Positions 1 to 10,200 of a stretch of 64,000 nt of DNA are shown piece by piece. The notes beneath the pieces are model-generated. The model saw nothing but the letters and a program-made list of their open reading frames with translations, made no database searches and was not told the DNA's origin. The position numbers were made by a program, and so were the translations under genes. This DNA comes from Dactylonectria macrodidyma (taxonomy: Eukaryota; Ascomycota; Sordariomycetes; Hypocreales; Nectriaceae): positions 4,092,001 through 4,156,000 of the forward strand of contig JAGMUV010000004.1 of the NCBI GenBank assembly GCA_020744425.1, in the 5' to 3' direction. Positions within the stretch are counted from its first letter, which is position 1. Each line of letters starts with the position of its first letter.

Positions 1-1971
1 CCGCAAATGAAACTCGAGAAAGACTCCTTTTTAGCTGTTCATAATGTGCAAAGCATCCTCCCGCAGACGGCTTGGGAGTCTTTGTTAGGCTGCAGTCCTG
101 ACGTTTCTCAACGGGACAAGGGACTTTGCCTCCCGCCTGACTCAAGCCACTTGATTGACCTGGAACTACCCTATCATACAACTGGGTTTATCTCCTTCCG
201 ATTTAAGCGTCCAGAGACTACAGGCAGCATGTTGCAGGTGACTTATTCGGAAAGCTACGAAGAACCCCCTACGCTTGTTCCCTATCTGCGACGGAAGGAA
301 CACCGATGTGACTCTGCCAGAGCATTGTTTGGTCCTCGAGACATCTACCGCTTTCAAGGCGCAACAGCAGTGGAAAGTGACAACGAGGACTCGGAAGAAT
401 GTTTTACACCGTTTCATTTTCGCACATTCCGATTTCTCCGAGTGCAGATCACTGTTGATTCATCAAAATTAATACTCAAAGACATCGAGATAGAAAAAGC
501 AAACTATCCATTGGATGTGTTGGCTAGTTTCAAAGTACCCAACCCTGATGGTATATCGCACAAGTTGTGGGATATCAGCGTACGCACACTCCAAAATTGC
601 ATGCACGACAGCTACGAGGATTGCCCTTTCTACGAACAACTTCAGTACGCCATGGATACAAGGAGCTCTGCGTTATTCACCTATTACGTGTCTGGTGATG
701 GCCGTCTGGCCCGACAAGCAATAACTCAAATCCACAACTCTTTTCAGGCTCGCATAGGCCTCACGGCCAGCCGGGCACCGTCTCACAACTTGCAGATTAT
801 TCCGCACTTTTCCCTCTACTGGGTTTGCATGCTCAACGACCACCTTACGTTCTTCGGAAACAAGGAATTCTTACAGCCCTTTACTCCCGTTGTTGACGCT
901 GTCATCAATTACTTCCACACTCGATTAGACTCCAAACTGGGACTTGTTGTTACAGAAGATCAACCTGGCGTATGGAACTTTGTGGACTGGGCCGAGGAGT
1001 GGAGGCCATATGGTATCCCTCCAACGGCTGCGAAGTCGGGCATCTCAACATATACCAACCACCTCTATGCCTACACGCTGAAGCAAGCGGCTTCCGTTCT
1101 ATATGCCCTCGGAAGGTCCAACTTGGCAGCAGAATATAAAACCAGAGCAGAGCAGCTAGTTGAAGCTATCCGAAGGCATTGCTTCGATGGCCAATTTTTT
1201 ACCGATAGTCTTGCCGATGTGGCTATGCAAGGCAGAGGGTACAGCCAACATAACCAAGTATGGGCCGTTCTGAGCGGAGCGGCGAGTCAGAAAGCCGCAC
1301 CAACCTTGTTATACCAGACCTTCGACCCCAAGCCCGGCAACAATTTTGTGAAGACATCGATATCAATGTCCTTCTATACATTACGCGCTCTTAGTATGGC
1401 CGGAGGAACAATCTATGATGACATGTTTCACCAATTTTGGGATCCATGGGTCTCTCAGACCAAGCTGGGTTTGACTACGTGGGAGGAAGATACCGTTTCC
1501 CAGCGCTCAGACTGTCATGCTTGGGGTTGCGCTCCCATCTTTGAGTTCATGGCAGAAGTTGCTGGGATTCGGCCAGCCAGCCCTGGTTGGACAGCCATCA
1601 CATTTCAACCCAGATTACGTCTCTACCCAGAGCTTAAAGCGTCAGTTCCGATCAGCGGCCCTAGAGGCGGTGTCAGAGGTATCGCGCATGTGTCGTGGTC
1701 TACTTCTCTCTCCAGCAGTATCAAGGTCAGCCTGAGCTTCGAGATGAATGAGCCGATGGACATTCCGGTTTACGTCAAGTTACCGTTCCAACCGACTCGG
1801 TTGATAGACACCGCTCAGGACTTGACAATCACTGTGGATTCAATTCATGGAGAGACTGTTGGTAATGAGGCTCTACAGCTGAATGGACACAGGTACGCAA
1901 CAGCGGTAAACCAGGGACTTCTTGCTGACCAGTACAGTAACATGCAGCCAAATTCAGCATTGACAGTGTGA
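1..1971 (+). CDS. Alpha-L-rhamnosidase-like GH78 glycoside hydrolase, 5' end outside the window
   Basis: Predicted hydrolase of terminal alpha-L-rhamnose from plant glycans or glycosides. About 656 codons are visible and the frame is open to base 1. The ATG at 7 is therefore probably internal and the N-terminal part lies outside. GH78-like marks seen: DCPFYEQLQYAMD near residue 205, which carries the usual acidic residues of the DCPxxExxxYxxD motif; the (alpha/alpha)6 barrel body; and a C-terminal WEED...SDCHAWGCAP block around 490-510, where the family has its catalytic His/Glu region. A beta-sandwich follows. No intron is visible. The next gene on the same strand is a second, very diverged GH78-type enzyme, so this may be a small rhamnoside-use locus. 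Family assignment rests on motif recognition; substrate is inferred. Confidence 0.85.
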   Translation, partial: PQMKLEKDSFLAVHNVQSILPQTAWESLLGCSPDVSQRDKGLCLPPDSSHLIDLELPYHTTGFISFRFKRPETTGSMLQVTYSESYEEPPTLVPYLRRKEHRCDSARALFGPRDIYRFQGATAVESDNEDSEECFTPFHFRTFRFLRVQITVDSSKLILKDIEIEKANYPLDVLASFKVPNPDGISHKLWDISVRTLQNCMHDSYEDCPFYEQLQYAMDTRSSALFTYYVSGDGRLARQAITQIHNSFQARIGLTASRAPSHNLQIIPHFSLYWVCMLNDHLTFFGNKEFLQPFTPVVDAVINYFHTRLDSKLGLVVTEDQPGVWNFVDWAEEWRPYGIPPTAAKSGISTYTNHLYAYTLKQAASVLYALGRSNLAAEYKTRAEQLVEAIRRHCFDGQFFTDSLADVAMQGRGYSQHNQVWAVLSGAASQKAAPTLLYQTFDPKPGNNFVKTSISMSFYTLRALSMAGGTIYDDMFHQFWDPWVSQTKLGLTTWEEDTVSQRSDCHAWGCAPIFEFMAEVAGIRPASPGWTAITFQPRLRLYPELKASVPISGPRGGVRGIAHVSWSTSLSSSIKVSLSFEMNEPMDIPVYVKLPFQPTRLIDTAQDLTITVDSIHGETVGNEALQLNGHRYATAVNQGLLADQYSNMQPNSALTV

Positions 1972-2719
1972 TGGCCAAGCACGTTCACACAGGTCGACCT
2001 GCTGTGCTTTCATTTGAGAAAAGAGGATGTGCGGTGTCCACAAGCGACAAAAAAGAAGACGTTCCAGGATGCGTACCTGTGGTTGTCTAAGGATTTTCCT
2101 CTCCGCATCTCTCTAGTGAGCGCGGGTGTCAAGAACCGAGACTAAAATAGCGTCCACAGTGACCCGAGCCGTATGATGCAGGCCGCTAAGGATGCCGACC
2201 CGCAAGACAACACATTCCGATCCGAAGCACTCCATCCCGATTAAATGACCGTAGCGGGAACTATTTAGACGTACATATCTATTCAATCGCAAATTCTACA
2301 TGAATTTCAAGCAGCACAAATTCTAGGAGTTACGATGCGTGAACGAACCCATTGATAGTTATTAAATAAAGCTCTTGCAACTTCAAACACTCTTTGGCCA
2401 CTGACTCCAATCATAACTAGGATCATAGTGTCGTGTCTACACATCTAATGCATTCTCAACCGAGCCGAGTAGGTGGGTCTAGTTCTGCCCGCCGGGGGAC
2501 ATCCGTTTACAAAGTTAACATCTGGAAAGATGTAATAAATGTTGCATTCAAGATGCCGATGAGTCGGTCCGATTTAGAGGATGCGGGGAAATAAACTGTA
2601 GTCCCAATGGATGTGCCATATTCAATACAAAGGCAAGTATAAATCGGGCATGTGTTTCACTCTTTCAAACAGCAGGGAAGCTATTTCTTCGTCACTTGCG
2701 CTAAATAGGGACAAGCACA
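1972..2719. other. Intergenic region between the two GH78 genes
   Basis: No coding region is supported. It should hold the terminator of the first rhamnosidase gene and the promoter of the second. A TATA-like motif lies near its right end. Confidence 0.5.
2638..2644 (+). promoter_or_regulatory. TATA-like box of the second GH78 gene
   Basis: TATAAAT lies about 80 bases upstream of the ATG at 2720. Position and sequence fit a fungal core promoter; function is inferred. Confidence 0.4.
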
Positions 2720-5701
2720 ATGACTTCTCTTTGCCTTCTCTCCTTTCTTGCTACTCTCTTTGCGGGGTCTGGCTTGGCCAAGGATGCGTCCAGTGTACCA
2801 TGGCCAGCCATTCCATCACCAGCGAGTTACTCCAGCCCCGCTCAGGCTCCATTCATTGAGCCAGTCTCGGTTGTCAAGGGCTTGACGAGTGATTCGTCTC
2901 AAGGATCCCATACATCCTCGATGGTCTTTGACAATGTCAACGATACCTATACACGTGCGTATTCTCTCTGCCTTGACTGGATTTGTCCTACGCTTCTGAC
3001 ATTTGTCGAAAGTTGATTACGGCCGAGCTGTCGCTGGGAAGCCTAAATTCATCATCGCCTCTGTTACCGACTTTGCGCAAATCGAGGTGCGGTACAGTGA
3101 GGCGTACATGTGAGTAAAATGTGCCACTGGAGAAATTGGTCCGCTGATTCGCGACCTAATTTGCAGCGGTTTGGAGAACTCGCAAGGAGACGGGCCTTTT
3201 GCCTTCTCCAACGGCCTATCCGCCACCTTTCGAGTCGAAACCTTCAATATCACCAAAGATGGCCCATTTAATGGCTTCTTCATCCAAGGGTCGCAAAGAT
3301 GGCAATCGATAAGGCTCGTCCGGGGAACCGGCTTGTCCATAGACAAAGCAGGCTTCGTCTCGACCATTGATGAAACGCCGGTCCGTGCCTTTTTTGCCTA
3401 TTTCCGCCGTATGTATGTCTTCTAACGATGACAGGTCGAGTCTACGGCTGGCTATTTCGCCTCAAGCAATTCTACATACACCGATATCTGGAACTTGGGG
3501 CCCCGGACAGAACGGCTTTGCTGTTTCCCGCCGGGATCGCAGTCTTCGACGTGGGAAGTTTCGAACAAGGGGGCCTACATTCGAGGCCAGAAGCCCGCAT
3601 CCACCGCCCATGTCGTCAATGCGCAGAACTATACGCTGAGTTTCGAGACCATGATTGACTTTGGCGGCACGGGATGGCGCCTGGATACTGAAATTGATGC
3701 GATTCAAGCCACTGGACCTATTTGTGAGAAGCTTCGACAGCGTTGAGAATCTGCTCCTAGCTGACCCTACGTCTAGTCGTTTTGACAAGTGAATACCCTC
3801 AAGGTTCATTTGCAAACATTGATCGGGACCTAGTACCCTCCAACACTTTAGTGTTGGGTCGAGGGTGGTCTCTTCAAAACCAGACCAGCTTGCCGGGCTT
3901 CGTACTCGATAAGTTCCCACTCAACATCGTCAGTATTTTTGTAAGAACTCAGGATGGACATTGGCTAATACGAGTACCTACCCTATAGAACGTCACGGAG
4001 AAGCATTGGCACACCATAGAGACAACTTCGCATGGCGATGACACGTACACTGTCTTCTTAGACGGCCAGATGATTGCCAACTTCAATATTAGTTCATACG
4101 GCGTCGGCAACCCCAACCCGTATATCCCGGGAGGCACAAGCAAGAGCTTTGCACTTGGTCCGTGGCAGGACCAGGCAGCCTGGGTTCGGAATGTAAACCT
4201 CACTCTCAGCAGCGGCGAAACAATCTACAGCAACTCAATGACGTCGAAGGATGTTCTGACCGAGTATGGAGTGCGGACAAATACTGAATACGTCTGCTCT
4301 GATGCTGGCAAGCGGGATCGGTACTCGTGGCTTGGCGATCGCCTCATTTCGTCCCGTGTCACCATGGTATCCACAGCTGAGGGCGAGTTTGTGTGGGGAC
4401 CCGCGGAACAAGCGATTTCAAGACAGTCGACATCTGGACAGGTGCCGATTAACACGTTATTCTCTCCTCTGGACACTGAGAGCATCTTGATCAGAACGAC
4501 TAATGTTGATCCGCTCATTGTCGACTACAACTTCGATGTTATCCAAGTCATTTACGACTACTGGCTTCGGTGAGCCCCACTCGATGAGACATTCACTCTC
4601 GACGTCACATCTAATCCATTTTGCAGATCGGGCAATGATACCTTCATCGAGAAATACTGGAGTCAAATGGTAGCCATCAACAGCTATGCCATCAGCCGAA
4701 GTCTCGACCCTGTGACCCAACTTTACGGAGCCCCGGAAGGGTCCCTTGGCCTCCCACTCTCCGGGGAAAAGGGTCAGGCACTGGGCCCAGCAAACACCGT
4801 GTCGCTCATCCTCGGACTTGAGCGTCTCGCCGATGTGGCCGAATACCTCGGCCATAAGCATTCAGCTAAGGCCTATCGACAGCAGGCCGTATTGACTCGC
4901 GACGCAGTCGATCGCCTGCTATGGAACTCGACGGGTGAATTTTACGCATCCACAATCGGTGCATCTGGGTACGATTTGATGGACATTGCGCAAGTCCTGC
5001 TTGGCAAGATTGGAACCCAGGCACGTCGTCGGGCCTACACGAAAAAGCTCGCTGCTCTACGGGTCCCTGCCGGATACATGAATGGCACGCGCTTCGGGGA
5101 TACTCCGCAGGTGGTGAATCCTTACTACTTGAGCTTCTTACTGGAAGGACTGGCAAAAGAGAATCAGGTCGAGCTCGCGCAGGAGCTTCTTGATAATACT
5201 TGGGGGCCGATGGTGCGCCGCGACGCCAACTATACCGAGGCATATTGGGAATACGTCGTAAGTGCCGAATATTCATCTCCTGCGAACGATCTGAATATGT
5301 GTACTAACCCGCTCCAGAGTCCAGATGGTGTGTATCCAGGCCTTGATCTTTTCACAGCCAACAGTCACTTCTGGGGCAGCTATCCAACTGTATTCCTGAC
5401 CGAGTATGTGCTCGGAATTCGACCGACGGCAAAGGCTTACTCCAAGTTCTTGTTCGCACCGCTGCCTGGTTTTGTTACGGATTGGGTACAGGGTAGGGTT
5501 CCAACACCGTCAGGGCTGGTCTACGCAGCATGGGGCTACAACAACAATGGCAAGATTGTGATGGAGGTGATGGCACCATTGGACCTTAGCTGCAAAATTA
5601 TCCCGCCATTCGAGGGAACTTTTACGGTGAATGGGAAGAGTACCCAGGGTCGTTCTGTTACGGTGGCTGGAGGGCAAAAGGTCACAATTGTTCAGGGGTG
5701 A
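2720..5701 (+). CDS. Secreted GH78-type six-hairpin glycosidase (alpha-L-rhamnosidase-like), 8 exons
   Basis: Model: 2720-2954, 3013-3109, 3167-3380, 3435-3723, 3777-3940, 3989-4569, 4627-5257, 5318-5701; 864 residues, all phases consistent. The N-terminus (MTSLCLLSFLATLFAG...) is a signal peptide, so the enzyme is probably extracellular. After splicing, the N-terminal part reads LDYGRAVAGKP and later FETMIDFGGTGWR, as in fungal rhamnosidase-like proteins with an added beta-sandwich. The C-terminal half is a helical barrel (NDTFIEKYWSQM, GLDLFTANSHFWGSYP) followed by a beta-domain. Several N-glycosylation sequons are present. The last intron (60 nt, donor GTAAGT, branch TACTAAC) is a multiple of three without a stop. 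Its removal gives WEYVSPDG. Catalytic acids are not assigned with confidence; it could act on another rhamnose-containing glycan. Confidence 0.85.
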
Positions 5702-7277
5702 GACAAGCATATAACTCACGTTCTAGCTCCATATAGCCCCCAACATTATTCCTCTCAACACCACGGTAGTAAATGAGATGACTCGGGTGAGCAAGGGGGG
5801 TTTTACGTACTCGAATCACGCGAAAAAGAAAGTCGAGACCGCCGTGCCTGAATGATCCACGGAACTGTGATCGACGAGCGACAAGCGTGATCGGTGGAAA
5901 ATGTCACGTCTTTAAAGCACGATTGAAACCAGCGCCACGTCAAACGTCAACAACTGCAGCCAAGGCAATGATGGTGCTTAAGTATGGGAGTCTCGAGTTG
6001 CATAAGACCCACCATGCCGTGACAGAGGCGGATAGGTTGAAACTCCCCCACCTATCCGCTAACATCGGACCCTGGTTCATCTGTATAACCCCCTTGCACA
6101 CTGTATCTCGCCTCCCACATGCCGACGCGGGGCGATGGCCTTGGCCCAGATTTACTTCACGTCTGGAACAGGGGAGTGTCGCGTTTTCCCCCAATGCCCT
6201 TGCCTATCCTGTTTTCTCACCTCTGTCTCCGGGGAAATCCCTAGGGTGTGTCGTGGCGATCGCATGTTAAAGGGGGTTTCAGCAAGGTGGCTGGCACCTC
6301 AACTAGGCGCCCGACTATGCTGCTTCTGGCGCAAATCGTTCGAATGCAGTGGGTGACGCCGGTGAAAGAAGCATTTAAGGTTATTTTATACAATGCTTGG
6401 AATGACGGAAGCTTCCTTTTTTTCCCCGGTAGATGGTCGCCCACCACCCTTTTACGGGGTTCAATGCGCTGGTTCTCATTTCGGCTTTAGCCAACCGTAA
6501 TAGTCTTTATGTATTTCGCTAGATGGACGAAGTTTCCTGTTTTCCTCACGAATCGCTTAAGCAACGCGCGATGATACAAACGAGCAGTCTCATTTCCGCG
6601 AAGCGCCTAGCACCCTGTGATTGACATGTACGCGTAAGTAGTATCGCCGTTAGTCAAACATACTGGCAGGTTCAAACCTTGTTGGGCATGGCGGGGTCTA
6701 AAAAAACTACACGACGCGGGTGAGCTAGACGCTTCGAGCAAAGCAAAGATGCGATGACCGTCTCATCGGCCGTCTCAAGAGGGCTCGTTCCGTGCTTGGC
6801 AAGCCTCACCGGAGGGGCTAGTCGACTGTACCCACGCTGCTGGGTAACGTTGAAGGACACTGTCAAGTGCAGTCTTGGCATGTTTTGCAACATTCTCGCG
6901 GACGCTCAGAGCGTTCCCATTGGCTTGGAAATTCCCGCGTCTGGGCTCAAGCCAGTTTCACAATCCAAAACGCGGTTACAAGAACATCCCTGTCCTGTCC
7001 CTGCCTTGACAGCGTTACTGGGGCTCAGGGGTCGTCCAATGACACCTCGTTGCCAAGTTCCTCTCCGCGTATACAGAAATTCTCTTAAATAATTGCGTTT
7101 CTTTGCAAAAGTCCCCCAGACCACATCTGGGTCAGTCTTGCGAGTTGAACTTTCTCAAGCACTCCAAAAAACATCCATCTTGCCCTGGTGGCAGCTGTCA
7201 TTCTTTTCTTGTTTTCGCCCTGGCGGCCCACATCGTTCTTATTCACACTAGTACATAATTTTTTTGTGGTTTCGAAA
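5702..7277. other. Long intergenic region upstream of the heme/reductase fusion gene
   Basis: About 1.6 kb with only short, unsupported open frames in all directions. It presumably holds the promoter and 5' leader of the gene starting at 7278. No tRNA, repeat or TATA box was convincing. Confidence 0.4.
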
Positions 7278-10200
7278 ATGTCCGTCGCGTCGTGCCCCGT
7301 TTCCGGGTCTATGGGAGGAATGTGCCCGGTGGGTGGCGCAGGTTCTGGCCGCAACAGAGCGAGTAGTAGCACACGAGGGCCTCGAGGATGCTCGTTTTCG
7401 GGTATGGATCAGCCTGGAGATTTGCATGCTGCATTCGATGTAAGTCTGGTATTTTGAACTCCGATCTGGTCTGGAGTCTAACAAGTATAGATCCCACGTG
7501 GAGTTGATGCCGAAGAGTGGCTTCGCATGAGGTAGGTCTAGAGGCGTCATGACAGGTGACATGATACTAAAACCACGGCAACAGAGAAAGAAAGTCAATC
7601 AACCAGATTTTGTACTCAAGTTATCCGTCTCGACATGACATCGACAATGTCAAGGACCAAAAGGAGCTGGATAACATGAACGCCAACGAGCACGACCTGC
7701 TTGCCGTGGCCCTCGGAGCGCCCGCGAGGCAAGTGATGCGTCGAGCCGAAGAAATCGGCCCCCAGACCGGATGGCGCGATGGCTATCTCAGCATGGAGCA
7801 CGGCTTCTGTCCCGTCGACTACGAAGAAGCGGTAGGGGCCCTCTCTCGATCTCCAGGACGCATCTGGTCGGACCTCTGCGAACGCATGCCCGGCTGCAGC
7901 GCTCGAGGACGCGTCCGTGAGGCCGTCGCCACGCTGCCCATCGTCGAGGGCTCGGAGGAGGTCATCCCGGACCAGGCGCTTTGGGCGGCCATCGTGGCGC
8001 TGGGCATGCTCTGCTCCATCTATCGGTTCGAGGACAAGTATGACGGCACCGAGGGCGTGTCGTCGAACAAGAAGACCAAGTGGCGACCGAGTTGTCCCAT
8101 GGGCGACGACCTGTGCGAGGAGCTAAAAGGGATTCCTCGCTCCATTGCTCTGCCCTACTACCAAGTCTCGCGCCGCATGGGACGAACGCTGCCGCACTTG
8201 ACGTTTCCCGACCAGTCGTCGTATAACATCAAGATTAAGGATAACAAGTCGACGACGCCGTACGTGGGACGCTTCGATAACATGGATCTGCGGTGGCCCA
8301 TGTTTGGAGAGAGGGCTGAGATTGCCTTCCTCAAGGGGTGCGCTGATACCTCAGGTACGAAGAAACTCGCACGCATATCTGATGGATGTTTTATACTGAA
8401 TCTCTCTCTCTCTCAGCATCATTCCAGCACGGCCCTGACGCCATTGCCGCCTGCCAGGAACACGTCATGACCAACAATGTCGAGGGGCTCCTCAGGGAAC
8501 TGATTAGGCTCAAAGAGATTCTCGAGCGCATGCCCAACGCGTTCCACTCTATCTCGCCCAACCCAAACGCAGGAGACAACTACGTTTCTGCCGATCGATG
8601 GGTGCGGTGGGCGCTGTTCTCGGCGCCGCTCTCGCGTCGAGTGCCTGCATCGTCGGGGCTGCAGTTCCCGCCATATCTCATCATGGACGCCTTCCTGGGG
8701 CGCAAGAAGTGAGTTTGAACCCCGTGCACTGGAGTAAGAAACCATACTGACGTGGCTGAATCGTAGGTATGGCTCGTTTCTCGGCGCTGAGGGTGTCCAT
8801 CTGCGAGCGTGGTTCCCCTCGAACCTGCGCGCCTTCATCGCTGCCATCGAGTACCATTACCGCATCCCCGAGTTCGTGGCCAAGTCGGGCGACCCGCGGC
8901 TCATGGGCGTGCTGGACGGCGTTGTCGAGGCCTACACTGGCGAGCGAGGCTTCATGGGTGTTCACCGATACAAGGTGTTTGGCATCTTGGAGATTGCGGC
9001 CAAGACGGGTCGCACAGAGACCAACGGCCTCTCGGGAGCTGGTGATGCCTCGCGGCCGTGGGAAGAGACGCACAGGAAGTTCTCGGACGCCATGAAGGAG
9101 CGCCTGGGGCCGTATCGTGGAGAATTAGCCGTCGAGCCTCATGAGATGCGCGGCACTTTCGAGGAGTGTCGATACATGACGAGAGTGGCGGGCTGCAACT
9201 ACGTCGACTCTGATCCCAAACGCTCCATTGCTCTCGTCACTCTCGATATCCAGGACTCGGGTATCACATTCCAGCCCGGAGACCGACTGGCCATCATGCC
9301 CCTCAACGGCTGGGATGAATGTGCCAAGATGGCTGCCGCTCTAGGCCTGGAGCATCATATTGACGACGCCGTCGTGGCCACTGGGACGTGGGCGCGCTTC
9401 GAGCAGCATCTCGCGTCTGTGAGGCGATCGCCGCTGCAGAAGCTGACCGTCACGGATATCCTACGCCGCGGCCATCTCGCCCCCATCACAAAGGAACTTG
9501 CGCTCAAGGTCCACGAGATGCTGCACGCGTCATCCAACACAGTCCTCCAGATCCTAGCCACAGAAGAGTGGCCCGTTTCCGCGTCCTTGGGCGATCTGCT
9601 ACAGGAGGCTCTCACGGATACGCCGCTGCAGATCTGGGACAAGGCGTTCAACCTGGACAACCTCTCATGGCTAGTCGATCTGGTGACGCTTGAGGTGCCT
9701 CGCACGTACTCCATCGCCAGCTACTCGGACGACTTGCTCCCGTCGACAGTCGACCTGGCCATCTCCCGCGCTGAGTACAAGCTGTGCTCGACCTTCTCGC
9801 GAGGACATGACATCTCGCGCGCCGGCGTCTCCAGTGGCTTCTTGAACCCGTACCCAAGCCCCGATGAAGCCCCGCCAAGCGAGGAGATCTTGATTGGTGT
9901 CTCTCGTCCCGTGGCGTTTCAACTTCCCATTGATCAGATGGCTCCCTGCGCCTTCTTCGCAGGCGGCAGTGGTATCGCACCGTTCCGAGGGTTCTGGCAG
10001 AACAGGCTATTGACATCGGGTCTTCTCGGTGGCAAGAACTTCTTGTACTTGGGAGTCCAATCCCGCGAGAAGTTCTGCTTCGAGGAAGAGCTCCGAGAAC
10101 TCGTCAAGCTCGACTTCATGCAAGTCCACCTCGCCTTTTCCCGCGACAGCCAAGGCCTCGTCCACGACCCCGTCTCTCGCGACCTCATCGAGCGCCAGAT

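Noticed and set aside
7610..8470. Separate gene starting at 7610
   Set aside because: That start is TTG, and the segment is exon 3 of the fusion gene with in-phase junctions on both sides.
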